Assembly (NCBI RefSeq): GCF_002204745.1
Contig: NZ_NIRR01000033.1
Span: 1-45,589 of the forward strand
Reading direction: 5' to 3'
Length of the DNA stretch: 45,589 nt
Source: Hymenobacter amundsenii
GTDB lineage: Bacteria; Bacteroidota; Bacteroidia; Cytophagales; Hymenobacteraceae
Positions within the stretch are counted from its first letter, which is position 1, and the number at the start of each line of letters is the position of its first letter. This document shows, in pieces, positions 1 to 7,883 of this stretch. Made by a program: the position numbers and the translations under genes. The notes under the pieces are model-generated. The model did not search any database. It saw only the letters and a program-made list of their open reading frames with translations, and was not told the DNA's origin.

Positions 1-95
1 TAGCCGTCAACCATGATGCGAATCGGAGCCTAGGAACTCCTACCGCAACTTACTGGCTCGTTTCTTTTCGCCCTACCTAATTCCCAAACACGCTC
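1..95 (-). mobile_element. Left-hand IS end (terminal inverted repeat plus possible transposase start)
   Basis: Read on the minus strand, a sequence beginning GAGCGTGTTTGGGAATT starts at 95. It is followed about 80 nt later by an ATG (14-12) that opens a frame running off the window. The repeat resembles GAGCCTGTTATGGACTA at 45494, which matches at 12 of 17 positions and has a transposase-like C-terminus just inside it. Both repeats are preceded by YTA, as expected for IS5-type target sites. I infer that this is the 5' end of a minus-strand IS5-like element cut off by the window. The family assignment is tentative, because only the repeat and a 4-codon start are visible. Confidence 0.45.
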
Positions 96-581
96 TAAGT
101 CATTGGCCAGGCGGCAGGAGCACGAAATGGTGCAGGGAAAAGCCTGACAGGTATAGTAAAAAGGGGCCACCACGGGCACCTTATGCAGAGGAGACAGATG
201 GACAACTATCCATCGCCTTGGATGATAACTCCTTGGCTCACCAGCTCGGTGCGGGATGTGCAGCGTAGGTGAGGCCCTGTAGCAATGACCTCATGAAGAT
301 AAACCTTTTCCCAATATTTATAGATATTCATATTTATATTTATTATTTAAATAATCTCATCAGATTGCACAAAACACTTATAAAGCAATAGCATCAGAGT
401 AAATTGGTGATGAGGGTGTCCAACCCTACATGTGCTCACTATGCTTTCAATACTATCCTACAGTGTAGACTTCCCCACAAGGGGTGCCAGCCAAGAGTAG
501 AGATTACTGCACTTGTGCTCCAAACCTAACACGTCACTGCCGGAAGCTTGCCGCTTCCGCCGTATCTTTGCGGCCTTGCTT
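96..581. other. Gene-poor stretch between the IS end and mtaB
   Basis: No convincing gene is present. Positions 300-440 are strongly AT-rich, unlike the rest of the window. On the minus strand, 206-331 could encode 41 residues starting MNIYKYWEKVYLHEV, and an open frame without a start continues from about 240 into the IS repeat (FYYTCQAFPC, LERVWELGRA). These could be remnants of a gene interrupted by the IS, but they are too short to assign. The mtaB promoter lies at the right edge. Confidence 0.35.
563..570 (+). promoter_or_regulatory. mtaB promoter -7 element
   Basis: TATCTTTG matches the Bacteroidota -7 consensus TAnnTTTG exactly and lies 12 nt before the chosen mtaB ATG, so the leader would be very short. 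No good TTTG -33 partner is visible at the usual 17-23 nt spacing. Only the -7 element is supported. Confidence 0.5.
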
Positions 582-1928
582 ATGGAAATGGAAACCAAGA
601 AAGTCGCCTTTTACACGTTGGGCTGCAAGCTCAATTTCTCCGAGACGTCGGCCATCGGGCGGCAGTTTGAGGAGGCGGGATTCGTGAAAACCGCCTTCGA
701 GGACGCGGCCGACATTTACGTCATCAACACCTGCTCCGTCACCGACCACGCCGACCGCAAGTGCCGGAAGGTGGTGAAGCAGGCCCTCAAGCACAATCCC
801 GAGGCCCTGGTGGCCATCGTGGGCTGCTACGCCCAGCTCAAGCCCCAGGAAATTGCCGAGATACCCGGCGTACACGCCGTGCTGGGGGCGGCCGAGAAAT
901 TCCAGCTCGTCGAAACGCTGGCGGGCTTCACGAAACCCGCCGCCGGCCAGCCCGGCCGGGTGTTCGCCTCGCCGATTTCGGAGACTACCGAATTCCACGC
1001 CGCCCACTCCTACGGCGACCGGACCCGCACCTTTTTAAAGGTGCAGGACGGCTGCGACTACTCCTGCTCATTCTGCACCATTCCGCTGGCCCGGGGCGCG
1101 AGCCGCTCAGGCTCGGTGCAGAGCGTGGTGGAGCGGGTAGAAAAGCTGGCCGAGTCCGGCGTGAAGGAAATCGTGCTCACCGGCGTCAACCTCGGCGACT
1201 TTGGGGTGCAGGGTTCCGAGCGCGAACGGCTGGAGGATTTCTACGACCTCGTGCAGGCGCTTGATGAGGTGGAAGGCATCGAGCGGTTCCGCATCAGCAG
1301 TTGCGAGCCGAACCTGCTTTCCGATGATATTATCCGCTTCGTGGCCCAATCGAAGCGGTTTATGCCCCACTTCCACATTCCGCTGCAATCGGGCTCGAAT
1401 AAGATTCTGGGCCTGATGCGCCGCCGCTACCGCCGCGAGCTGTACCAAGAGCGCGTGGCCCTGATCAAACAGGTAATGCCCCATGCCTGCATTGGCGTAG
1501 ACGTGATTGTGGGCTTCCCCGGCGAAACCGAGGCCGATTTTCTGGAAACCTACCAGTTCCTCAACGAGCTCGACGTGAGCTACCTGCACGTGTTCCCCTA
1601 TTCGGAGCGCGACAACACGCTGGCCCCCACCCTGCCTGGCCGCGTGCAGGACCGCCACCGCCACGAGCGTACCACCCAACTGCGCGGCCTCTCGGAGAAG
1701 AAGAAGCGCTTTTTCTACGAGCAGCACGTGGGCCTCGAAACGCAGGTGTTGTTCGAGGACGACGTGACCAACGGCCAGATGGAGGGTTTCACGCCCAACT
1801 ACATTCGGGTAGCGGCCAAATACGACCCGCTGCTGGTGGGCGAGCTGAAACCACTACGCTTGACCGCCGTTACCCCCCAAAACCTGATGGAAGCCGAGGA
1901 AATGGGCGTGGAGATGTTCCAGCACTAG
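582..1928 (+). CDS. mtaB: tRNA (N6-threonylcarbamoyladenosine(37)-C2)-methylthiotransferase
   Basis: A 448-residue radical-SAM methylthiotransferase that adds the methylthio group to t6A37 of ANN-decoding tRNAs, giving ms2t6A. The N-terminal UPF0004 domain carries the three cysteines of the auxiliary 4Fe-4S cluster (GCKLNFSET, NTCSVTDHADRKC, GCYAQLKP). The radical-SAM cluster motif is CDYSCSFC. The LARGASRS stretch after the CxxxCxxC motif and the TLGCKLN opening are typical of MtaB rather than MiaB. The frame is open back to 513, but I start it at ATG 582 because MEMETKKVAFYTLGCK fits the family start and TATCTTTG sits just upstream. It is a single gene followed by a strong hairpin. Its paralogue miaB lies at 17176. 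Confidence 0.93.
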   Translation: MEMETKKVAFYTLGCKLNFSETSAIGRQFEEAGFVKTAFEDAADIYVINTCSVTDHADRKCRKVVKQALKHNPEALVAIVGCYAQLKPQEIAEIPGVHAVLGAAEKFQLVETLAGFTKPAAGQPGRVFASPISETTEFHAAHSYGDRTRTFLKVQDGCDYSCSFCTIPLARGASRSGSVQSVVERVEKLAESGVKEIVLTGVNLGDFGVQGSERERLEDFYDLVQALDEVEGIERFRISSCEPNLLSDDIIRFVAQSKRFMPHFHIPLQSGSNKILGLMRRRYRRELYQERVALIKQVMPHACIGVDVIVGFPGETEADFLETYQFLNELDVSYLHVFPYSERDNTLAPTLPGRVQDRHRHERTTQLRGLSEKKKRFFYEQHVGLETQVLFEDDVTNGQMEGFTPNYIRVAAKYDPLLVGELKPLRLTAVTPQNLMEAEEMGVEMFQH

Positions 1929-1971
1929 CACAGTTCGCGCTACAACCGTTCCGTCCACAGTTCAAAGTCCT

Positions 1972-2025
1972 GATAAGCAAGAAGCCCCTAACGACCGTGT
2001 TGTCGTTAGGGGCTTCTCGCTTATC
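1972..2025. terminator. Long bidirectional terminator hairpin between mtaB and the HTH gene
   Basis: The 24-nt arms at 1972-1995 and 2002-2025 pair with one mismatch around a 6-nt loop (core GAAGCCCCTAACGAC / GTCGTTAGGGGCTTC). It lies between the ends of two convergent genes and could stop transcription from both sides, although there is no long T tract. Confidence 0.75.
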
Positions 2026-2060
2026 CGGGCGGCAGTGTATTTTTCCGCCACCGTGGGCCG

Positions 2061-2720
2061 CTAGGCCAGTTGGCGCTGTATCAGGTCCATCATCTGCTGC
2101 ATCATGCGCTGCTGGTCGAGCAGGTGCTGGTTGCGCATTTCGGCCATGGCCAGCTGGTGGGCCATCTGCTGGGTATAGAGGGCCGTTTGCCAGCTCAGGT
2201 CTGCGGCGACGGGCGCGGGCGCCACGGCAGGCGCAGGAGCGGCAACGGGTGGGGCCGGGGCTACTGGCTGCGGGGCGGGCGGTGGCACGGCCGCAGCAGG
2301 CATCGGTTCTGGGGCCGGAGCCGGGGCCACAACGGGCTCAGTAAGCGGAGCGGTTACGAGTTCGGGAGCCGCTACCGGTACGGCCACCGCGGCAGCTACC
2401 GGCGTACTCGTTGGCGCGGCAGTAGCGGCCGCCTCAACGAGTTGCGCCGCCGATTGCAGCACGGGCGGCGGGGTGGTGGCATCCTCCGTGGCATCAGTCA
2501 GCATGGGGCCTTCTCCCTGCAACAACCAATCCTTAGATACATTTGGATACACTTCAAATACCTTGCACAAAAGGTCAAATCCTGGTTTATTGCGCTCATC
2601 TACCAAGTGCTGAATAACGGTGGCTGTCTTTTCTAACGACACAGCAAAAGCATTTTTTGATAACTCCAAATGGTTTATTAACTGGGTAAACCGTTGTCCA
2701 ACCGTGGTTTCTACTACCAT
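2061..2720 (-). CDS. Hypothetical XRE-like helix-turn-helix protein with Pro/Ala-rich tail
   Basis: About 219 residues. Residues 1-75 resemble a small XRE-type DNA-binding domain: VGQRFTQLINHLELSKNAFA, then a predicted recognition segment and KVFEVYPNVSKDWLLQGEGP, a typical end of such domains in Bacteroidota. Roughly residues 80-165 are an Ala/Pro/Val-rich low-complexity linker. The last 50 residues (MAHQLAMAEMRNQHLLDQQRMM) look helical and Met/Gln-rich and may oligomerise. The frame is open to 2801, but ATG 2720 places the HTH domain at the N-terminus. The coding DNA changes from AT-rich (HTH part) to very GC-rich (tail), which suggests a composite or recently extended gene. Target and role are unknown. 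Confidence 0.6.
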   Translation of the reverse strand: MVVETTVGQRFTQLINHLELSKNAFAVSLEKTATVIQHLVDERNKPGFDLLCKVFEVYPNVSKDWLLQGEGPMLTDATEDATTPPPVLQSAAQLVEAAATAAPTSTPVAAAVAVPVAAPELVTAPLTEPVVAPAPAPEPMPAAAVPPPAPQPVAPAPPVAAPAPAVAPAPVAADLSWQTALYTQQMAHQLAMAEMRNQHLLDQQRMMQQMMDLIQRQLA

Positions 2721-2834
2721 ATTCAAATGATTTAACTGCTGTTTATGGCGCAATATACTACCAAATGAATAATCATCAACAATTACTCGAAAACCTCTCA
2801 TTCTGTAGTAATCAGTGCCGGGTCCGCGCCTTTC

Positions 2835-3691
2835 TCAAATGCTGCCAGGTAGGTTGCAGCCGGATTCGCTCAAACGGGAACGTTTACTTTTCATCGGGCA
2901 GGACAGGAAAGGAATAGTTGCGCGGCTCATCCCTATCGGATGGAATAAGAGCAGTGCCCGGGGTGTCACGGCCAATTCAGCGTAATCATACCATTTGCCA
3001 CTGTCGGCGGCCGCAGGATTAGCGGCGGAGTCATGAGTGGCCATAACACTCCTGTAGTTACCGAGGCCATACAATTGGGCGACGTACTCAATGGTTGCGG
3101 AGTCCCCCGTAGGTGGCCACGACGTTAGCCAACTCATCGCGCAGGCGACGGCCGATTGCCGCATCAAATCGGCGGCCCAATTCTGCGGGCGGGTAGGCTA
3201 CAAAGTCGGCGAGCGAGAGTTGGCGGCCGGTGCGCAAATCAAACGTGAGATGGTGGGTCTCCAACTCAGAAAGGCCCTGATAGTCGTTCTCAAACTCTAT
3301 CGACAGCAGGAAATTCTGATTGAGAAGCACAGTATAGGCCCTGCCAGTGAGGCCATCACCAGCGGCATACCACTGCTGCTCCTGCGCATCATAGCAACAT
3401 TCGCGCGCCATCCGGTAGAGCTGTTGGCGGGGACTGGCCGTCGAATCACCTAGATTAGTAGATTGGCTGGTGACGTAGCGAAGCAGTTGCCAGTTGATGC
3501 TCCGGGCAGCTGCCGCGTTGGGCAGTTGCCCAACGCGGCAGCTGCCCTTGGGAAACCTGAAATCGGGCGTACTGCCCGCTCGTTGCCACGGCGGATACTT
3601 GCGCGCGGCTGCCCGCCGCCTGCCCGTGCGCCCCGGCCCTTGAAGCAGTCAGCAGCCCAAGTGCCAGTCAGAATTTAGCCCACCGCTTCAT
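2835..3691 (-). pseudogene. Decayed secreted-protein gene (DUF3298-like)
   Basis: Three reading-frame lesions separate pieces of one protein. ATG 3691 starts MKRWAKF, then TGA at 3670-3668, then in the same frame a signal-peptide-like LALGLLTASRAGAHGQA. The frame then shifts within or next to the 44-bp palindrome at 3504-3547. The body continues as INWQLLRYVTSQ, LYRMARECCYDAQEQQWYAA, FLLSIEFENDYQGLSELE and FDLRTGRQLSLADF. It shifts again at a run of five C at 3104-3108 (VVATYG to DSATIEYVAQLYGL) and ends near 2835. The FDLRTGRQLSL segment recalls DUF3298-type periplasmic domains; this is resemblance only. The homopolymer lesion could be a sequencing error, but a stop plus two shifts points to real decay. 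Confidence 0.6.
3504..3547. repeat. Perfect 44-bp palindrome (21-bp arms, 2-nt centre)
   Basis: Arms at 3504-3524 and 3527-3547 are exact reverse complements (GGGCAGCTGCCGCGTTGGGC begins the left arm). There is no T tract, so it is not an ordinary terminator. It lies inside the pseudogene, where the reading frame changes, and could have arisen by an inverted duplication (template switch). Confidence 0.85.
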
Positions 3692-3730
3692 GCGCCTACT
3701 CCGATAAGAACGCTTCCCTCCTACTCCTCT

Positions 3731-4969
3731 CTACTCGAAGCGCAGGCTCTCGATGGGGTCGAGGGCGGCGGCTTTGCTCGCCGGGTAATAGCCTGAAGCC
3801 AGGCCCACCGACACGCAAATCACGAGCCCGATGCCCATCCAGAGCCAGGGAATGATGAAGCCGCCGCTGCCTACGAACAGCATCACGCCGTTGCCCATGG
3901 CCACGCCCAGCACAATGCCCAGCACCCCACCCATGGCGCAGATGACGATGGCCTCGATGAGGAATTGCTGCCGAATCTGGAGGGCGGTGGCACCCATGGC
4001 CTTGCGCACCCCGATTTCGCGGGTGCGCTCGGTGACTGAGACCAGCATGATATTCATCAGGGCAATGCTGGCCCCGAGCAGCGTGATGAAGCCCACCAAA
4101 AAACCTCCAATGCGCAGGTTATCGGACAGCGAATCGAGCTTGCCGGCCAGCGAGTCGGAGCGCTCCACCTCAAAGCTGTCCTCCTGCCCCAGCGCGTCGT
4201 GGCGCACGGCGCGCATGATGCCGGTGGCCTCACCGGTGAGGTAAGGAAGCTGAGTGGGGTCGAGGGTGGCCGTTTTTACGTCATAGGTGAGGGCCCGCTG
4301 CCGGGGCAGCTGGTTGCCCGTTTCCAGGGGCACGAGCATGAGCCGGTCGGCCCCGCCGCCGCCCATGGTGCTGCCGCTTTTCTCCAGCTCGCCCACCACC
4401 TGAAACCGCTGCCCCAGCATGTAGATGTACTGGTTGACCGGGCTCTGGCTGGGAAAAAGCTTATCCTTGATTTCGGAGCCCACAATCACCACGTTGGTAC
4501 CGCTTTCGAGCTCGGCCGGCGAGAAGCCCCGCCCGCTTTTAAGGTTGTAGCTCTGGATGAGCAGGTAGTTTTCGTCGCCGGCCACGACCTGCATGTTGGG
4601 GTTGGTTTTCTCACCGTTGGCTTTCACCTCGGTAGCCCCGGCAACAAAGGCCGACACGCCTACCTTGGCCTGCTCGCCCACCTGTTCCTTGTACTGGCGG
4701 GCCTGCAGATACGTCAGGGCAGGGTAGGTTTTCGCCTGCACGCCGCCCCGGCGGCCGCGGTTGTTGTAGCCTTTGGCCTTGATTTCAAAGGAGTTGGCCC
4801 CAAGGCTGGCGAAGGTGGAATTGAGCGAAGCTTTGATGGCATCGATGGCCGTGAGGATGCCCACGAGCGACATAATGCCGATGCTTACAATCAGGGCCGT
4901 CAGAATCGTGCGCAACAGGTTGCTGTTGATGGAACGAAACGCCTCTTTGATGTTTTCCAGAAGGTGCAT
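3731..4969 (-). CDS. ABC transporter permease, MacB/FtsX type
   Basis: A 412-residue membrane protein with the MacB layout: one N-terminal transmembrane segment (about 18-45, TILTALIVSIGIMSLVGIL), a large periplasmic core domain (about 50-275) and three C-terminal segments of the FtsX family (about 283-310, 335-360, 370-395). The conserved cytoplasmic loop TERTREIGVRKAMGA is present and the protein ends LDPIESLRFE, both typical of this family. Members use an ATPase of the LolD/MacB type to export lipoproteins, peptides or antibiotics. No ATPase or membrane-fusion protein is next to it, so the partner must be elsewhere and the substrate is unknown. It is divergent from the secreted protein at 5176. 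Confidence 0.88.
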   Translation of the reverse strand: MHLLENIKEAFRSINSNLLRTILTALIVSIGIMSLVGILTAIDAIKASLNSTFASLGANSFEIKAKGYNNRGRRGGVQAKTYPALTYLQARQYKEQVGEQAKVGVSAFVAGATEVKANGEKTNPNMQVVAGDENYLLIQSYNLKSGRGFSPAELESGTNVVIVGSEIKDKLFPSQSPVNQYIYMLGQRFQVVGELEKSGSTMGGGGADRLMLVPLETGNQLPRQRALTYDVKTATLDPTQLPYLTGEATGIMRAVRHDALGQEDSFEVERSDSLAGKLDSLSDNLRIGGFLVGFITLLGASIALMNIMLVSVTERTREIGVRKAMGATALQIRQQFLIEAIVICAMGGVLGIVLGVAMGNGVMLFVGSGGFIIPWLWMGIGLVICVSVGLASGYYPASKAAALDPIESLRFE

Positions 4970-5175
4970 AACGGCGGCAACGAACGAGTGCTATTAAAAC
5001 TTCTTTTAACCACCTTTTGGCTGGCACAAAGGCCTTTATCCAGTTCGACGGGTCGTGCAAGGTAAGGGGTTTCGGGCGTAACTCCCACCCTAAATTGTTA
5101 CCTTTCGAAATGGGCATTCCGGTTCCCGGGCCCGCTTGCTACCGTCTTTTTCCAGCCTTTTTTTCTGGCTTCGAT

Positions 5176-6456
5176 ATGAAATTTTCCTCCCGTTTGCTGA
5201 GCCTGCTGCTGGTGCTGGCCACTGGTTTAGCCTGGCCACTGGCCACCCGGGCCAACCACCTCCTCATCCCGATGGACAAAACCCAGAAGGAACACCTGAA
5301 AGCCTACGGCGTGGCCTACTGGCTGCTGGGCAAGCAGGTGGAAGTAGACTGGCTGCTCAACTACCGGGGCGGCGCTTTCGCCTTCGACGTGGTGCCGGGA
5401 GCCGAAAACGAGCTGGCTATCCGGGGGGTAAGCTACCAGGTGATTTCGGAGGCCCAGTACACCAGCGTGCTGTCGGAAATAGCCGACCCCAACGCCAACA
5501 TGGACCTCATGAAACTGGAGAAGGTGCCTAAAATTGCGGTCTATACCCCCAAGGGCAAGCAGCCCTGGGACGATGCCGTGACCATGGTGCTCGCCTACGC
5601 CGAAATCCCCTTCACCCAGATCTACGACGACGAAGTGCTGCGCGGCGACCTGCCCAAGTACGACTGGCTGCACCTGCACCACGAGGATTTCACGGGCGAG
5701 TACGGTAAATTCTACGCCTCCTACCGCAGCCGCCCCTGGTACCAGCAGCAGCAGCGCGACGCCGAGGCGGCCGCCAAGCGCAACGGCTTCGCCAAAGTGA
5801 GCCAGATGAAAGGCGCGGTGACCGTGAAAATGCAGGAATTTATTGCCGGTGGCGGCTTTTTGTTCGCCATGTGCTCGGCCACCGACTCCTACGACATTGC
5901 CTTGGCCGGCCTGGGATTGGATATGGTGGAAACCATGTACGACGGCGACCCGGCCGACCCCCAGGCCCAGAGCAAGCTCAACTTCAACCGCACGCTGGCC
6001 TTCCAGAACTTCCAGCTGCGCATGAACCCCTACGAGTACGAGTACTCCAACATCGACATGGACCCGCGCGAGCGGGGGGTGTACGAGGACAACGACTACT
6101 TCGCCCTCTTCAACTTCTCGGCCAAGTACGACCCGGTGCCCACCATGCTCACCCAGAACCACGAGCGCACCATCAAGGGCTTCATGGGCCAGACGACGGC
6201 CTTCCGCAAGACCCTCATTAAGCCCGACGTGGTGGTGATGGGCGAAAACAAGGCTTCAGGCGAAGTGCGCTACATGCACGGCACGCTGGGCAAGGGCACC
6301 TGGACGTTCTATGGCGGCCACGACCCCGAGGACTACCAGCACTTGGTAGAAGAAGAGCCCACCGACCTGAGCCTGCACCCCAACTCGCCCGGCTACCGGC
6401 TCATCCTCAACAACATCCTGTTTCCGGCCGCCAAAAAGAAGAAGCAGAAGACCTGA
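5176..6456 (+). CDS. Secreted protein, possibly with a glutamine-amidotransferase/ThuA-like fold
   Basis: 426 residues starting with a clear signal peptide (MKFSSRLLSLLLVLATGLAW, cleavage near ATRA-N). The frame is open back to 5017, but ATG 5176 gives the signal peptide. The middle segment EFIAGGGFLFAMCSATDSYD places a cysteine after a Gly-rich strand, as in class I amidotransferase/ThuA-like flavodoxin folds. YGGHDPEDYQH near the C-terminus resembles the end of such domains. The C-terminus is lysine-rich (AAKKKKQKT). Close relatives in Bacteroidota have, as I recall, carried an 'asparagine synthetase B' label, but nothing here shows that activity. It is a single gene followed by a very long hairpin at 6497. 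Confidence 0.65.
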   Translation: MKFSSRLLSLLLVLATGLAWPLATRANHLLIPMDKTQKEHLKAYGVAYWLLGKQVEVDWLLNYRGGAFAFDVVPGAENELAIRGVSYQVISEAQYTSVLSEIADPNANMDLMKLEKVPKIAVYTPKGKQPWDDAVTMVLAYAEIPFTQIYDDEVLRGDLPKYDWLHLHHEDFTGEYGKFYASYRSRPWYQQQQRDAEAAAKRNGFAKVSQMKGAVTVKMQEFIAGGGFLFAMCSATDSYDIALAGLGLDMVETMYDGDPADPQAQSKLNFNRTLAFQNFQLRMNPYEYEYSNIDMDPRERGVYEDNDYFALFNFSAKYDPVPTMLTQNHERTIKGFMGQTTAFRKTLIKPDVVVMGENKASGEVRYMHGTLGKGTWTFYGGHDPEDYQHLVEEEPTDLSLHPNSPGYRLILNNILFPAAKKKKQKT

Positions 6457-6496
6457 TGGTGAGAAGTTAGAAACGGTACGAGCCCTCGGGCAGGAA

Positions 6497-6573
6497 GCTG
6501 TTCAGCCAGTTGGGCTGCCGATATAAAACGCCTCACGGTGTCTTTATATCGGCAGCCCAACTGGCTGAACAGC
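6497..6573. terminator. Exceptionally long bidirectional hairpin (31-bp perfect stem)
   Basis: Arms 6497-6527 and 6543-6573 are exact reverse complements (ends GCTGTTCAGCC and GGCTGAACAGC; inner ends GATATAAA and TTTATATC). The 15-nt loop can add about five more pairs. It sits between two convergent genes (stops at 6456 and 6600). It probably acts as a terminator in both directions, but the stem is far longer than that needs. Confidence 0.8.
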
Positions 6574-6599
6574 GTCAAGGGTAGCGGCGGCGCGGCCAC

Positions 6600-7076
6600 T
6601 TATTTTTCCAGGTGCATAATCTGCTGGGCCACGCCGGGCAGATCGGCGGTTTTTTCGGGATCCAGGGGCAGGGTCATGTCCACCAGAACGGCCTGGCCCT
6701 GCACTACCCCGCACACGATGTACTGGTAGGCCATGCCGCCGGTTTCGGTGGCATAGCTCAGGCGCGTGCCCTGGACTGGCAGCCCGCCGCGCAGGGTGCA
6801 GGTGAACGGGGCGGATTCCGCGCCCTTATGCTTCTTTTTGGCCAGCCGAATGTACTCGGGCGGATAGGCTTTCATCACCCCGTAATCGAGGTACATCCAC
6901 GAGAGTTGGTAGGCCGGCCCGGTTATTTCGGAGCCCGAAACGGCCGTATAACCGCTTTCCAGGGGCAGGTTGAGGCCGCAGAAATTGGGCGTGGGGGCAG
7001 CCGGTGCTTGGGCCTGACCAAGACGTGGCAGAGCCAGCAACAAGCCTAACAACGAGAGTAGTAGCAGATTCTTCAT
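6600..7076 (-). CDS. Hypothetical secreted protein
   Basis: 158 residues with an N-terminal signal peptide (MKNLLLLSLLGLLLALPRLG, then QAQAP). The frame extends to 7094, but ATG 7076 starts exactly at the signal peptide. The mature part has three cysteines (NFCGLNL, FTCTLRG, YIVCGVV) and a hydrophobic C-terminal strand pattern. I recognise no family. It is probably periplasmic or exported. It lies downstream of miaE on the same strand with a gap of about 95 nt, so cotranscription is possible but unproven. Confidence 0.6.
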   Translation of the reverse strand: MKNLLLLSLLGLLLALPRLGQAQAPAAPTPNFCGLNLPLESGYTAVSGSEITGPAYQLSWMYLDYGVMKAYPPEYIRLAKKKHKGAESAPFTCTLRGGLPVQGTRLSYATETGGMAYQYIVCGVVQGQAVLVDMTLPLDPEKTADLPGVAQQIMHLEK

Positions 7077-7170
7077 GGACGGATGAAATAGCAATCAGGG
7101 CGTAAGCTACGTCGCGGCGGCCCTAGGGTGCAACTTTCCCGCTCAACTATTACCGCTGCCACTCCAAATG

Positions 7171-7767
7171 CTAGTGCATCCGGTCGTCGCGCACGGGCAG
7201 GCTCGTCACGATTTCGCCTTCAATCTTGAGTAGCTCCTGCAGCCGCGTTTCCACCTCCTGAGGGTCGGCGTACTCCTTGGCCAGGTCCACGTAGCTCACG
7301 AAGTGGCCCGCTTCGGAAACCATCAGCTCGTAGTAGAACTGGCTCAGGCCGGGGTCGGGAATGTGCTGCCAGAGCAGCTTGAACCGCTCGCAGCTGCGGG
7401 CCTCAATCAGGGCCGATACCAGCAGCTGGTCCATGAGCTGCCGCTCGCGGGCGCCCCCCTTGCGCACGTGGGTCAGCAGCTGCACCACGTATTCGTCGCG
7501 GCGGGGGCGGCCCAGCGCGAAGCCCCGCTGCCGCAGCTCCTCCATTACCCGACCGAAGTGTTCCCACTCCTCGGCCACCAGGGCCGTGAGCTCCTCCACG
7601 AGCCGGGCTTTTTCGGGGTATTTGAGAATTAATGAGATGCCAGTGCTGGCCGCCTTCTGCTCGCAGTAGGCGTGGTCAACCAGAATATCTTCAATATTCT
7701 TGCTGGCAATATCCACCCACCGCGGGTCGGTATTGAGCTTAAGCTTGAGAATGGTTTTCTCTTTCAT
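7171..7767 (-). CDS. miaE: tRNA-(ms2io6A)-hydroxylase
   Basis: 198 residues, the usual MiaE length. This non-haem diiron enzyme hydroxylates the isopentenyl side chain of ms2i6A37 on UNN-decoding tRNAs, using O2. The ferritin-like fold carries the diiron ligands: VDHAYCEQKAAS, EEWEHFGRVM (ExxH), IEARSCERFKLL and SEAGHFVSYVDL (second ExxH). It works after MiaA and MiaB; miaB is in this window at 17176, so the substrate should be made in the cell. It is a stand-alone gene, with its 5' side bordered by a palindromic repeat at 7787. No anomaly in the sequence. Confidence 0.93.
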   Translation of the reverse strand: MKEKTILKLKLNTDPRWVDIASKNIEDILVDHAYCEQKAASTGISLILKYPEKARLVEELTALVAEEWEHFGRVMEELRQRGFALGRPRRDEYVVQLLTHVRKGGARERQLMDQLLVSALIEARSCERFKLLWQHIPDPGLSQFYYELMVSEAGHFVSYVDLAKEYADPQEVETRLQELLKIEGEIVTSLPVRDDRMH

Positions 7768-7786
7768 GGGGCTGAGATCTTAGGGA

Positions 7787-7880
7787 GGTAGCGCGAAGCA
7801 CTGGCTTCGCGTATCGTTGCTGACGGCCGGCGCTGGAGCACATCGTTCAACGATACTCCAAGCTGGAGTTTCGCACTACA
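7787..7880. repeat. Palindromic intergenic repeat, family 1, copy A
   Basis: The outer arms GGTAGCGCGAAGCACTGGCT and (reverse) TGTAGTGCGAAACTCCAGC are inverted copies. The inner parts share GTATCGTTG. It is the same element as those at 25288 and 26266. It occupies almost the whole 116-bp gap between the miaE start and the porin stop, so it may lie in a read-through transcript or supply the porin terminator. Confidence 0.7.
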
Positions 7881-7883
7881 CCC

